A stretch of 64,000 bases of DNA from Pyrenopolyporus hunteri (GCA_902806595.1 CADCXC010000010.1:1736001-1800000); one strand, 5' to 3'; numbered from the stretch's first letter, positions 23,841-36,618 are shown. Numbers and translations: made by a program. Notes: generated from the letters alone by a model not told the origin.

Positions 23841-25031
23841 CTAGAGATACTTCCCCTTCGCAAACCGACTTCCAAAGTCCGCCGCGCGGTTGAGCAATTC
23901 GCGGCGCTGGGCGGTACCAATCCGGCCCCCGAGCTTCATATCCTTCTCACGATCAAACGCGCGCTTGCTCGGATCGTCCTCCTCCTCGTCCGCGCGCAAC
24001 TCCCGCCCCTTGCGCGACGCCTGGTGCTCGTCGTACAAACTGCGCCCGCGCGTCGCCTCCGTGAAACTCCGTATGCGCTCCGCTTGCTGCGCTTCTTCCG
24101 GCGTCAGCCCGGCTTCTCCACTGCCCCCTGCTCTGGCAGTATTGTTGCTCGTCGTCCGCGGCTGCGCATCTCCGCCCCGCCCTAACACCGCGTTCTCCAG
24201 CCGCTTGCGCTTCTGCTCCGGTGTTTCTGTCCATATGCTGCTGATCTCGCCGCTACCACCGCCGTTGGTACTGCCACTACTACCACCACCCCCGCCCCGC
24301 GGCCCGCTGTTGAACCGCCGGTTCTTGAGCTTCGTCGGGTCCGGCGCCCGGTACCCGCTCGCCGTCGGCGGCGCCAGCATCCAGTCGTCGCGCTGCGGGC
24401 CCGCGGCTGCTTCGGCGGCGCGCGCGGCGGCCGCGGATGCCTGGGCTTGCGCGTGGCGCTGCTGGTGGGATGTTGAGGTCGGGAGCGCGGGGCCGTAGTC
24501 GTCGTCATCATCGTCGTCTTCTGAGGAATCTGCGTTGGGCGATGTGGTGGGTCGTTCGGAGAGAGGCGCGGGTGGAGGCGCGGGGCCGTGCACGCGTTTC
24601 GTGGACGGGCCGGCTGGAGGCGGCGCTGGGCCTGCTGGTGATGGGGAGGAGCGGTGGTCGTCTTCTAAAGGGATTTCTTCGCGGGTTGTGGAGGGCAGGG
24701 TAGGGCCTAGAGATGGCCGCGTGGTAGTATTGGATGGGGGCGGTGGAACAGAGGGGCCGATGGCGTCGTCGTCGTCGCTGTCGTCTAGATTGATCTCTTC
24801 TGTGTTTGGTGGTGGTAGGGTAGGCCCTATAGGCGCTTCTGCGGCGGGTTGGGGAGCAGGCGGGCCGTAGTCATCGTCGTCATCGCTGTCAAGGCTTACT
24901 TCGTCTTGGTTGACGGGCGGTGCCGGACCTGTAGCTCGAAGTTTCGCGGCGGGAGAGTCTGTTGCTTCGTCGTCTGGAGTGCGCTTACGCTTGGCCAGGT
25001 GTGGAGGCAATTGGGGTCCTATGGACGACAT
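23841..25031 (-). CDS. GPALPP-motif / DUF3752 domain protein
   Basis: Single exon, 396 residues from ATG 25031; the open frame reaches 25130 but the conserved beginning is MSSIGPQLPPHLAKRKR. Repeated GP-x-LP-P motifs appear through the first half (IGPQLPP, IGPTLPP, IGPSVPP, LGPTLPS, YGPALPT), each next to an acidic DDDDD run. The DUF3752 C-terminal domain begins near residue 230 (RDDWMLAPPTASGY) and includes IWTETPEQKRKRL and a closing GRIGTAQRRELLNRAADFGSRF segment. The human relative is GPALPP1; the molecular role is not established. The DNA is strongly GC-biased with alanine/proline-rich low complexity. It diverges from VPS8. Confidence 0.9.
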   Translation of the reverse strand: MSSIGPQLPPHLAKRKRTPDDEATDSPAAKLRATGPAPPVNQDEVSLDSDDDDDYGPPAPQPAAEAPIGPTLPPPNTEEINLDDSDDDDAIGPSVPPPPSNTTTRPSLGPTLPSTTREEIPLEDDHRSSPSPAGPAPPPAGPSTKRVHGPAPPPAPLSERPTTSPNADSSEDDDDDDDYGPALPTSTSHQQRHAQAQASAAAARAAEAAAGPQRDDWMLAPPTASGYRAPDPTKLKNRRFNSGPRGGGGGSSGSTNGGGSGEISSIWTETPEQKRKRLENAVLGRGGDAQPRTTSNNTARAGGSGEAGLTPEEAQQAERIRSFTEATRGRSLYDEHQASRKGRELRADEEEDDPSKRAFDREKDMKLGGRIGTAQRRELLNRAADFGSRFAKGKYL

Positions 25032-25676
25032 GGTATATATTGTGGGATTCGATGTCGACTTTAGAGAATAGACGGTTTCCGGAAAGATGATAAAATTAGA
25101 GGTAGAGTGGTAGCTTGGTAGGTTGAGCAACTGATGTCAATTAAAACAAGGCTATCGATTAGACTTTAGTGAGATAGGTACATGTTTCTGGCTCGTGCGT
25201 CCCTTATCAATCGATGGTCTTCAGTTGATAACCGCCACTGATTGGCTCTATCTTAGTGCTCTAGGCCCCCCAGCCCGCTATAAATAAGGCTGAGCCAGGT
25301 ACCTATCTGCATGGTGCGTTAGCTGATTAGGTAGGCAGGACAGACCTGAATGGGATTCGAGAGGAGCTGCGATAACCTCTCAAACTCTCGTAACTCTTGT
25401 ACCTCTTTTTCCTTTCCCCCCTATTCAACTTAAGGAGAACATATTCGTTAAACCGCCGTAGAACCCGCCGTTGCGTTGCGATATTCAATTTCTAGTTCTC
25501 CCCTCCCCTCCGACACGGCCGCGGAGCTAAATCTAAGCTTCGAGCTTACTACGCGGCCTCGAGAGTGGCACCAGCGATTACGGGATTGCGCAACGGGTTT
25601 GTCCGAATTCACGACGCAAAACGATACCGCAAATAACGATTACCCCTGAAGTCATGCGACGAATGCAGACATCTCG
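25032..25676. promoter_or_regulatory. Divergent promoter between GPALPP gene and VPS8
   Basis: This 645-bp spacer serves two divergent genes. A TATA-like TATAAATA is at 25279-25286, with an ATTGG (inverted CCAAT) about 40 bp to its left near 25239. The VPS8 side is pyrimidine-rich (25384-25420). Element assignments are by consensus only. Confidence 0.4.
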
Positions 25677-25680
25677 ATGA
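25654..25680 (+). other. Upstream ORF overlapping the VPS8 start
   Basis: An 8-codon uORF (MRRMQTSR) starts at 25654 and ends with TGA at 25678-25680. The VPS8 ATG is 25677-25679, so stop and start share the ATGA overlap. A second ATG lies in the same frame at 25663. Such an arrangement suits termination-reinitiation or leaky scanning. Confidence 0.5.
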
Positions 25681-28600
25681 GCTTGCCTTCCTCGGAGAGA
25701 GACGATGGGGCTGTCAGTATGGAAGATCATATAGATCTATCTCCGGATGGAGACGCAGTATCGAGCGACGAAGAGACAATAAGGCCAGAGCGTGAGCATG
25801 AAGACGAACACGAGAATGAGCATGAGGAGGGGAATGAGGAAGAGCACGAGCCAATAGCCGACGTAATCGAAGAAGAGCGGGATGCCGTCGCCTCCGACCA
25901 ACCTACCGGGAATGGGGCTGTCGCAAATCGATATCGCCAACTCCTGAAGGATCGCGAAGATGCTTCGGAAGCAGGTTCTAGTGAGGATCTGCCTCGAAGG
26001 GCTGGCAGCCCCATAGACTCGTTGCTTTCTGTACCAGATGACTCACCTTCGGTCCAAGTAAGCCCTGATAGTTAAAATATCGCTGCAGAGGGGAGGAGAA
26101 TAAGTTGGCTAACGGCTTCAGGGCTCCATGATATCTTCCCCCGGTAGCAGCCGAGTACCTTCTGTTGCTTCTCGGCCTGGGCTTAATAGTCCTACGCCCT
26201 CGTTCAGGCCCTTTGATCGACGGTTCCAATCGCGCATATCCACCCCTTCCGTGTTGTCCCCGCGGCCATCGTCGCCCGCCCTTCTTACCGGTCACAGTAG
26301 GCAGGCATCTGTAAGCAGTCAGTTCTTACCAGAAGCTGGCGAGACCGAATCCTCGTCGCCGCCGTGGGAAGTAGTGCGATGGACGAAGCTTAAGAAGCTA
26401 AACGGACAGGTTTTCTCGGAGGCCGGGAAGCGCAGTTTCGGTTCACCTACTTGTATAGCAATATCTGCCTCCATCGTGCTAGGAACCACCAAAGGCATAA
26501 TCTTAATGTTTGATTATAACCAGAATCTAAAGATGATCATAGGCCCAGGCACGAAAGGTCGGTGGCGGCTCATGAAACCTCCCAAAACATAACGCTAATT
26601 AATCACAGCCGTCGAATCTGGGCCCATCACCTCCATCGCTATATCCGCAGATCACACAACTATAGGCGGTGGCCATGCTACCGGAAACATTTTCACATGG
26701 GATACCAGCCGGACGTCCCGGCCATTCCTACATATACCACCTCTCGACTCACCCCAACTACAGAATCGGACGATGGATGGCCATATGCCCAACGTTTCAG
26801 TAACACATTTAGGCTTTCTAGGCACAAGGCATACCGCCCTGGTTTCCGCCGATGACCGTGGTATGGCATTTTCTCACCTCGCAACACGGGGTACCGGTGC
26901 CCTCGGGCGGAGGGTCAAGACAGTAAGGATATTGGGTCGCTATCCCGACGCGCCTCCCCCGACATCAGGCAAGCCGCTTAAGCCTAGTACCGTCTTAGGC
27001 TTTGCCTCGTTACCACTCGGGAATGTAGAACGTGCAACAGACTCGATGGGTCTCACGGCGATGCTCACCCCCTATCTCCTCGTCATAGTCTCGACAACGC
27101 CGATTGCGCAGACCCAGCACAAGTCGGCCAGACCAAAGGATGTGGCACCGCACAGTGCCATGACCGGCTGCTTAGCTTGGTTCCCCGCGGTTAAATTGAA
27201 AGTTCCCGATCCCATCACTGGCAGCACAATGTCTAAGGTGAAACTCGTGTATTGCTGGTCAAACGTGCTCACCGTCCTAGACGTGGACGAGATACCGACG
27301 GACGATAAGGATAAGCCACCAATTCTCAAATTCAAAGCACGTAGCAGATGGACTTGCGAGGAAGCAATTGTGGCCGTCCAATGGCTCAGTCGCTCCGTCT
27401 TGACCGTCCTGACAATTACGCAGAGGCTCATTGTCCTTGAAGATCGGTCAATGAGGATGACGGAGGCCTTCGATCTCATTCATAAGTACATCTATCACGC
27501 CGACCTCTTCTCCGCCCAGTTGCACAACCTGGTTGAGCAGCTCGACGAGGATGACACTTCCATGCATGGGGTTGTAGCGGATGCTTTTTACATGAGTTTC
27601 AAAGCCTACAAGGGCCGCATCTTCCTGCTTGGCTTCAACGACGTATCCATCGGCGAGCTGTCGAATTGGGCTGATCGACTAATAGCGTTAATGGAGAACG
27701 GCGACTACATTGGAGCAATCCAATTAGCAACCTCATACTACACGGGAGATGCTAACAAGCTAACCGTCGGCCTCCCCGAAGATTCCACTCTGAGGCACAG
27801 AATGGTGCGTGACAAGGTGATGGAGATTATGAGAGCGTCTCTTAAATACGCATTCGGGCAACGACAAAAGAACAAAGCGTCGATAGATGACCAACATCTA
27901 CGGCAGCTTGCCGAAACTTGCTTTGTCGCTTGCCAAAGCATAGGAGACCTCGACTTCCTCTTCGACGAGATGTATGAATGGTACGAAGATGCCGGGGTCG
28001 AAGGTATTTTTCTAGAGGTATTAGAACCATACATCCTCGAGCAGACCATCTCAACGGTGCCACCGACCGCCGTCAAGGCAATGGTCGGTCACTACGTGAG
28101 TAAAGGATGGGAAAGCCGTCTAGAAGAGATAATCTGCCACATGGAAACAGCTACCCTCGACATCGATCAGATCACCTCGCTCTGCAAGCAGAACGGCCTC
28201 TACGACGCTCTCATTTACGTCTGGAATCAAGCGTTATCCGATTACATCACACCCCTCATCGACCTGCTCAAGCTTTTAATACCCCTGGTGCAGAATACCG
28301 GTGATACGACCCCCCGAGGCTTAATGGAAGACGAGATATTTGGCGTCAATGCACTTAAGATGTTCCCGTATCTCTCTTACACACTAACTGGGAGGATATA
28401 TCCTACGGGCGAAAGGATGGATGATCACGTAGCTTCAAAAGCTAAGGCTGAGCTCTACTGGTTTCTGTTTTCCGGAAAGAGTATAAGTTGGCCAAAGGGC
28501 AGCGGCAATGTATTTATCACCCGCCCCAAGCAAGCGGAGGAACCCTCCTTCCCCTATCTCAGGATGATACTGCAATATGATGCGCCAAGCTTCTTAAGCG

Positions 28601-30729
28601 CATTGAACGAAGCGTTCGAAGACCCATTCTTAAATGAATCTCAGGAGAAACAACTGAACGGCGGCTCCGGAAAGGACCTGCCTGAAGAGCAGATCTTTGG
28701 CTTAACAGTCGATCGCCAATATGTGGTGTCTATTCTGTTGGAGATCATGAATCCAAACGACTTCGCCCCGGAGGATACCATATACCTGGATATGTTCATC
28801 GCTCGAAACCTTCCTAAATTCCCGCAATATCTTCTCATACCGGGCTCTACCCTCGATAAGGTCCTCGCCGGGCTATGCAGCTATCCCGGAATAGATCTAG
28901 CCGAAGACGCCCAACTGAGTGCGGAATATCTCCTCTCTGCGTACCAGCCGCCGGATATATCAAAACTGATTCCTCTGTTTAAGAAGGCATGTTTCTACCG
29001 TATCCTAAAACGGATATATAGGAACGACAAGCAGTATGGGAAATTGCTGCAGACTTACTTCGAGGACCCGGAAGACCAAATAGAAGTATTCGATTGCATC
29101 TCGGAGTGCTTACGGCCCCAAGCTAGCCTCTCCAAGAAGCAGGTCCAAGAGGTGCACGAGGTCATCAAGCAAAACTCACGCCACCTAGTTGAGCTTGACC
29201 CGGCCCAAGCTGCTCAGGCCCTGGCTGCGTATGCGCCCGGCCTACATGGATTTGTCTTGGACTCGCTTGAAGAGGACAAGGAACTACAATACGCTTACCT
29301 TAAAGCTTTACTTGAACCAGACTCTGAAACACCAGGACTATCAGCTAGCACCTTGGACCGAGATCTCATCGAGCAATATGTACAGCTCATGTGCCGATAC
29401 AACCCCTCCCACGTGTCCGACTACGTCGGTATCGTGCAGGCCACGAACCTGAGACTCGACAAGCTGCTGCCAGCCATGGAAGACACCGGAGTTATTGACG
29501 CGGTGGTTATTCTTATGGCTCGAGAGGGACAAGTGCAGGATGCCATGGGCCGCCTAACTCGGCACCTGAAGACATTGGAGTCGGCTCTTAAAGGGTTAGT
29601 GGCCGATGCGGATGAACATGGCGATGATATAGACGTTAAAGAAGCCGCCGAAGAACTGCTCAGAGGTTTACAAAAGTACACGCACGTCGGCATCTGGCTA
29701 TGCCAAGGACAAATGAAAACGTCCAAGAGACTCAATGCTATTGGTCGGCGGAGCTCGCCGTCGCCCAGCGACCTTTCCCCCGACGAGGCCTTATGGCTTG
29801 AGTTGATAGACACCACCGTCCAGATCACGCGTCGTCTATCCTCGGTTGTATCGCCGTCCACGCCGGATCGAGTGTCGAGCACTGCCTCTCCCACACCAGT
29901 TCTTGATAGCGACAAGCTGGTGGCACTCCTGCGCTCTCTCGTACAACACACGTTCACTGCGCTTATGACTGCAACTTCCACACAAAACGCTACCCTCCCT
30001 GCTAACCGTCTTACAAGCTCAGGCGGTAGTCTCACTTTTCTCCGAATCCTGCGCGCCTTCCTCACTCGTGCCGCTGCCACTTTACCTAACCTGGCTGACT
30101 TGCGAGCTGTGCTGACTTCGATATTCTCGGCCTACGCATATGAGGAATCCATACTACGGCTTTCAAACCGTCTCCTCGAGCAGCAATTGTTCGTCAACGT
30201 TAAGGAGGCCGTGGAACTCCGTCAACGCGGGTGGCGGCCTAGGGGATCTACCTGTGAGGCATGTGGGAAGCGAGTTTGGGGCCCTGGGGTTTCCGGAAAC
30301 GTCTTCGAGGCTTGGGAGGAGAAGCAAGCTATCGAAAAGAAGAAACGGGAAGGAAAGAAGGCTGCATTAGCAGGTCAGGCTATCGCGCGCGGAAAGGAAA
30401 AAGCTGGTTACCCGCAAGCGGAGACCGAGGCTTACGATGGAAAAGGGAAGGGCAAGAGCATTGATAGGGTTGACGGTCCCAGCTCATCGGAGGAGCATAC
30501 GGCGAACGGTAAACAGGTCTTTCAGAACTCGGTTGTCGAGGCGAACGGAGACGTCCACGGACGGCGAAAGGACCAACCGCTCGGGCCGCTCGTCGTCTTG
30601 GCGTGCAGGCATATATACCACAAGGCCTGTTTAGACGCGCTGCAGGCGAAGCGGGGAGGGGACGGCGATCATAGAGAAGTGGACGAGTTCGGCCGCGAGG
30701 CGGTATATAGATGCCCTATCGACGGTTAG
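25677..30729 (+). CDS. vps8: Vps8, CORVET endosomal tethering complex subunit
   Basis: Vps8 is the Rab5-binding specific subunit of CORVET, tethering early endosomes. Exons are 25677-26057, 26122-26557 and 26609-30729, 1645 residues, usual for filamentous fungi. Intron 1 has GTAAGC and a GCTAAC branch. Intron 2 (51 bp) has an unusual GTCGGT donor but restores the conserved GPGTKAVESGPITSIAIS reading. The first 130 residues are acidic and disordered. A beta-propeller follows (GTTKGIILMFDYNQNLKMI; GHATGNIFTWDTSR), then a long alpha-solenoid (RILKRIYRNDKQYGKLLQ; DYVGIVQATNLRLDKLL). The C-terminus carries a RING-like finger: CEACGKRVWG, a lysine-rich insert of about 90 residues, then CRHIYHKACLDAL and CPIDG. 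The final CxxD instead of CxxC at the stop resembles other fungal Vps8 ends, from memory. Confidence 0.95.
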
Positions 30730-31291
30730 GATAGGGGAAGGATAGGGTAGGCATGTTATGGCCGTTGTATTCTCGAATGTACAATACGGTAGCTATATTT
30801 TCGACGATATTAAGTCGAACGCTACGAATATAATGATATTTGGACGACTCCGCGATTACGATTCTCGATTAGGCGAAACCACACATTCGTAGGCTGGACG
30901 AGACGGCACAGCAAACTAGCGTCGATTCGAAAAAGAATAATATGTTACCCGAATAAAAATATGTACATGAATATTATACAGAGGGATAGCATTCGACGCC
31001 TCCGGCTACTGGAGCCGAGTCCCACGGCGTCGCGCCCGTTGTCATCCCATGGAGGTATCTATACATCTAAAAATCCAACCAATCTCGTGAAAAAGGGAAA
31101 CGACATCAAGTAATACCTAACTAACACAGCCGACCGACTCACCGCGTCGAGTCGCGAGAATTCTTTTTTTTGCACAAAACGAATATTAGCTCCCTTCCAG
31201 GAGCAACCGCCCGCCCGCTACCCTACATACCTACTAGCCGGTCTATTCGACAACGGTCTAGGTTAGGTTATGTTATGTTAGTTTAGGCAGC
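30730..31291. other. Convergent 3' flanks of VPS8 and secreted-protein gene
   Basis: About 560 bp between two stops. Near 31266-31281 there is a GTTATGTTATGTTA repeat. No coding signal. Confidence 0.4.
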
Positions 31292-33419
31292 TTAGGCATA
31301 CAGCGGCCGGCGCCGCCTCAGCGACGGCGACGCCGTCATCGTCAGGTGGTCGAGGGGACACGCGGTCGTCGTGACGGTGCGGAACCGCGTCTCGTATATG
31401 ACGCTCGGGGCCGCCACCTCCGGGTTCTCCGCATCCTCGTCGTCGCCCTCATCATCTACGTCGTCACCCTCGTCCTCGTCGTCTTCCTCCGCGGGAGGCG
31501 CCGGCGCGGCCGTGGGCTTGGGTCCCGCGGGCGCGGACTTGGGCGTCGTGGTCGCCGCGGCCGAGGGCGCGGGCGCGGGCGTGGAGGCGGGCGAGGGCGG
31601 CGGCGTGGGCGCGGCCTTGGGCGTGCGCGGCGCGCCCGTGATGCTGGCCGCCGGCGGCGCCTGCACGGACGGGTCGATGGTCAGGGTGTTGACGATGGGC
31701 GAGGACAGGCTGCGCAGGGGCAGCGGCGCGCCGCGGGTGATGGTGGTCGTGGTGGCGTTGGCGTAGGGCGCGTTGGGCGCGATCGTCGCCCCGTCCTTGA
31801 GCGACACCGGGCAGTGCGACGACGACAGCGTCGCCGGCGCCACCACCACGATCACCGCCTCCAGGCTCGACGGGCAGTTGAGCACCTTGGCCGCGCACGA
31901 CGTGAAGCTGTACGTGCTCGTCGTCGTCGCGTACTCCGTCACCAGCGGCTCCGGGCACGTCGCGATCGACGTGACGCCCCCCGGCGCGGGCACCGTGGGT
32001 GTCGCGGCGCTGCTGCCGCCCGTGCCGATGACGCCGGTGGGCTTGGGCTTGGGCTTCGACCGCGTGTGGTGGCGCACGACGCCCGTGCCGACGTACCCGG
32101 TGCCGAGGGCCGGGGCGGGCGTGGGCTCCTCGGCGCCGGTGGCGGTGAGGAAGCAGGTGGTGGTGGAGACGCTGAAGAGGGTGGTGCTGAGCGTGGGGTT
32201 GAAGTCGGCGACGTCGAAGTTGCCGATGTCCGCGCCGATGTCCACGAACACGCCCGCGTTGATGTTGATCTCCGCCGACGCCGGCAGCAGGCACTCCCCC
32301 GGCTCGTTGATGCTTCCGTTCTTGTCGAAGCTCGACGTGAACTCCTCCGTCAGCGTCACCTCCGGTATGAACAGGTACGCGCCCACCAGCGCTTGCGCGT
32401 CGAAGAGCTTGTTCCCCGGTAGGTCGACGCCCGCTTGCACGCGCAGACGCAGAGCCGCGGTGATCTCGGCGGGGCCGTCGACGGTGAGCGGGAGGAGGGT
32501 GGTCTCGGCGCCGCCGCTAAGTTGGGCGTTAGTGGTTTAACGGCTTGGAGAGGAAGTAAGTCGAATTGTGCAGAGAGAAACTTACAAGTTGGCGATGTTG
32601 GGAAGGCTAGGGTCGAGGGGGATAGTGTACGACGCCCCGTCAGGAATAGTAACCTCGAAGCCGCTCTCTGCCGATATCTCGGCGGAGACACTGAGAATCA
32701 GGTCCACGTTGAAGGTGATACCGACTTGGAAACCGGGTCCCTATTTCCATTCTATGATCAGCCTACTGGTTTCTTCAAGTCAAGTCCTTCTAAAGAAGGC
32801 TCGTCGAGACTTACAGACACGCCGAGAGGAGTCTCGGACTTGAAGAGCGGAAAGGTGAACTGGCCATCTCCATCAACGCTGATTCTTATGTCGAAGGTAC
32901 CACCGACGCCCTCGAAGCCGATAGTGAGACTGGCGTCGTTGAGAGGGTTGAAGTCACTGAAGTCGCTGAGGAAGTCGCCCAGATCGTCGGGGAACTCGGC
33001 GGAGGCCTTGAGCGTGCCGAAGGTTTTGCACTCAACGCAGACCACGTCTAGCGAGAGTGGCGTCTTCTTCGTTGCTTGCCATTCTCTGTCGATGAGTTAG
33101 CACGACTGTATAGCATATACGTTTATATATAGTAATATATATATATATATAAACGAGCTGGAGGAAGGGCGATGAATTCGAGAGCGTATGCATACCCGCT
33201 GAATAGTATCAATTCGCTGACTCCGAATTCGAAAGGGAAAGATTGTTCGGCGTCACGTCGAATCATCGTCCTCATGTGAGGGAAGAGCTGCCGCTTCTCA
33301 GGCAGGATGTCATCGGGCTTAACCAGAGCTCGCGACTCCAGCAAGTCGCCGACGGGTGATGCTGTCGCCGGTGCCAGCAGCGACCAGCAGGTCAGGGCGA
33401 GGGGTAGTAGGCTGTACAT
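31292..33419 (-). CDS. Secreted protein with beta-rich N-terminal domain and acidic Pro/Ala-rich tail
   Basis: Four exons on the minus strand: 33419-33196, 33085-32815, 32740-32586 and 32516-31292, 624 residues. Donors are GTATGC, GTAAGT and GTAAGT; all phases join. A clear signal peptide (MYSLLPLALTCWSLLAPATA) opens the protein. Residues about 75-330 alternate hydrophobic and polar residues (VVCVECKTFGTL with two Cys; FDIRISVDGDGQFTFPLF; GFQVGITFNVDLILSV), a pattern of a beta-sandwich family common in fungal secretomes that I cannot name with certainty. From about residue 330 on there are Thr/Ser/Pro blocks, a six-Cys-like region (CPEPLVTEY, SCAAKVLNCP), then a Pro/Ala linker, a run of about 30 acidic residues, and a short basic end SLRRRRPLYA. 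There is no hydrophobic GPI signal. Probably a cell-wall or secreted surface protein. Confidence 0.8.
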
Positions 33420-34487
33420 GACGGGCCTACTTGGCTATAAAAGAGAGGACGACTCGGGTGCTAGCCGGAGCATTCACCGATCGATGGGATGAAGGAGCGT
33501 ATATGTAAGGAAGGAAAAAGGAAAGGAAAGAAAAGGGAAAAAAGAGGAAAGGAAACCCCGAAAAATACCTTCGTAGCGGAAGCCTTCACGACAAACACAT
33601 TATTATGTATGTATGCACAAGCAGGGCCGCCGAGGGGTCACGTATGTATGTATATACCTAGACTGGACGAGCAAGAGGAAGAGGAAAAGAGAAGCCCGGT
33701 TTCTCTTCCCCGTACCCAGCGGTCATATAATAGGAAGGCATTGCAATCCTCTTCACTTTTTTCAGCCCGGCCAGACTAGATCAGACAGACCAGACAGCCC
33801 AGAAAGCCCAGACCGGTACAGACCGGGTCATCATCTCATCTCGCCTGTCCCATCTCCTCTTCCTTTCACTTTCCTTCTTTTGTCCCCACCGCCAGCCGAG
33901 AACAGACGGGCTCGTGCAGAAAGAGAGAGAGTGAAGTGTGGTGCAAGTGTGCTGCCAGTGCCAAAAGCGGTAGCAAGGTAGGTAGTAAGGTAGTACATCG
34001 CAATGCCAGCTCGGCGTGGAACGTTGTGGTGGTGGAAGGATTCGAGACAGGGGATCTGCTTGTCAACCTCGCGACCCCGTGTGAAACCGAAACAAGCATC
34101 TGCCAAGAAGCAGAGCCATGTCGGCCGCCTTTACATATATTAAATCAGCAATCTACATAGCACACGCCTTACACATATAGCATACTTATAATGCGAACAG
34201 GCGGGCCCGTCTAAATGGAGAAACAGAACATCGTCATCATTCTTATTATTGCTGGTAATATTGTTAATATTACCTATTCGTAGGAGTTGACACAAGGAGG
34301 AAGAAAATAAAATAAAACAAAATAAAATAAAAATCAGTGAGCGGCGGGTTGGCGAACAGCAAACGCTTCCCGCTCACTTGACTTGGTGATCCCGTCTATT
34401 ATCTATTATCCATCTTCCTATCTCGCAGTCCACATCCCACGTAGGCAGTGTACTACCATGTTTGCGCAGCACAAGAAACTAGCGAAG

Positions 34488-34515
<28 letters not shown>
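34488..34515. repeat. Poly(A) run of 28
   Basis: An uninterrupted A tract follows AGCGAAG. It could be a simple repeat or the tail of an old retroposed transcript. No flanking target duplication was seen by eye. Confidence 0.8.
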
Positions 34516-34519
<4 letters not shown>

Positions 34520-35681
34520 TAAGCCAGACTTTTACAAGCTTCTCTTTTTTTTTCACCAAACCCCTTATTCTCTCCCGAAGCCTTAGCTTTGCAAGGCTAC
34601 CTACCTCCTGCTTTCAACTCCTGCATCTCACGAGCCCTGGTACGCCGATCCAATATTTCCCCATTCGGCTTTTGCTGAACTTCCGGGCTGCAGGGCTGTG
34701 ACAAGGCAAACAGAGATCGTACCTACATGGTGCATACATAAGCGTGTGTTATGTGTCGTAGGTAGAAATAGCCTCCTTCCGCAAAAGGCAGCCGGGATAT
34801 ATCCCATTACTTATGTACCTACCTACCTGCTTACCTACCTACTTATATATGAATATAGAGGTAGGTAAGTCATCTTTTCTTTTTTATTTAAGCTTACACG
34901 CCTACATAATATACCACAGAGGCTCCGCCTAGCGTCCAAGGGGGTGGTGCAGCAGCAGTGCAGTTACAGGCTGCAGGTAGGTAATCACCTAGTGGTCGCG
35001 GTACCTAGCGGTCTTGGTTGTGTTCGATACCGATCGGCCGCCGAGCCCACTGAACGATCCCCTGCAGAAGGTTCATCGCTCACCTTAATTTATATATGTA
35101 GGTACATACCTAGGTACCTACCTAGTATACTATAGTACCGTGAACCCACCCCCAAAGGACCCCCAAAAGACCCGAGCCAAGACCAAGTTCGATGATGACT
35201 TACCTGATCGGGACTGCGCCACTTCCCCCTTCCACGCCTGGCTGTTGGGTCGTCCGGTTTCACATCCGTCTATACATATTTACATACATGTACCTACGTA
35301 TGTACCTACATGCCATACACGCCTCATGCACGTATGTCTCATTATACCGGTATGCAAAGTACCTAAGATACGTAATATACCTCATAATGATTTCGGGTCG
35401 AGGTTCAACATACATATATAATAATTCCATCTTATGTGCAACACTTACCTCAAAGATAGGTAGGTAGGTTATCATGTGTGCAATACATACCTAATATCAT
35501 AGGCATTTAGCATCAATGACCCCTAGCATTCCTATGTACCTTTTTTATATGCCGCGCCCCTCGTCCGATCTGAGGCTGAGCAGAACGTGGTACTGACCTC
35601 CTTATGCCAGGAACGCATGCGAGATATCCTCTATAAATAAACATAAGGAAAATACCCCGTATACACCACCTACATGCAAAC

Positions 35682-35702
35682 CTGCTGCTGCTGCTGCTGC
35701 TG
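35682..35702. repeat. CTG trinucleotide microsatellite (7 units)
   Basis: Seven perfect CTG units in noncoding DNA; likely polymorphic in length. Confidence 0.9.
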
Positions 35703-36579
35703 CTACCAACAGCCGTCAGGGCTATTTAACCCCCTTAAGCATCTAGCTTCTTCCGTCGTAGCCAGACGTCGAGAAGACTATTAAAAGACACGCGCCATAT
35801 ATACATACATACCTACATACATACTCATCCACATATTGTCAACAGGACGTTCCAGCGCGGGGAAAAGGCCCGGCCAGGCCTGGCCTGGCCTACCTCAGGC
35901 GGCCGTCCACGGAACTTCCATAGGTCGTAAAAAAAGCCTCCAGCCACGAGGTTCGAAAATAGTTTTAAAAAATGTAGGTAACCGGGTAAGTATTTACTCG
36001 ACTAACATACCATACCATACATATGGACGGCTCAACGCATTCTCCCTAATATCCACATGAATAATCAGCCCGAGACATCTCCAGCCAGCCGTCGCAGGTG
36101 AAGCAAGCCTCCCTCACCGGGCGCTGACTTAGCTGACGCGCCCGCCCCGCAGATAAATAAGAGGGAACACATATCGCTCCGGGCCATCGGGCATTTGTCA
36201 ACCAACAAGCAATTTGCGAGCGTTCCCTCGCCGTCTTCAATCCTCTCGCTCCTGACCCAATTTGCCGTCGTAAAAGAAAACTACCTTGCCACGTGTTTGG
36301 CTTTTACATACCTACCTACCTACCTAACGCAGATAGTAGGTACCACTTGATTTTAGCTATTAGTCCGTGGTAGAATAAAGTGAGATGAAGCGAAACAGAA
36401 GTAAAATAAAAAGGCTTAGTCAACGCCATTTCTTAAAGTCACAGAGAGACTAAAATAAATAGAAGACCGAAAAAAAAAACTCGAAAAATCAGAGTAGTCT
36501 ATTTCATTCGCCATCTCGATTCCACATATTCGTTGGCGAGAGAGCGCGTGCGAGAGCGAGAGTAGAGACGACGTCCGTA

Positions 36580-36618
36580 TCTGTGTCCGTGTCCGTGTCC
36601 GTGTCCATGTCCGTCTCA
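36580..36618. repeat. GTCCGT hexanucleotide repeat
   Basis: About five copies of GTCCGT with variants GTCTGT and GTCCAT, in noncoding DNA between two genes. Confidence 0.75.

Noticed and set aside
23890..24498. 202-codon plus-strand frame opposite the GPALPP gene
   Set aside because: Ser/Arg/Leu composition is what antisense of Ala/Pro/Asp repeats gives; the minus frame carries conserved GPALPP motifs and DUF3752.
31346..32422. 358-codon open frame on the plus strand opposite the secreted-protein gene
   Set aside because: Arg/Gly-rich shadow of a GC-rich gene; the minus strand has a signal peptide, correct introns and hydrophobic patterning.
34383..34586. Open frame across the A28 run
   Set aside because: Its lysine block is simply the homopolymer; nothing else supports coding.
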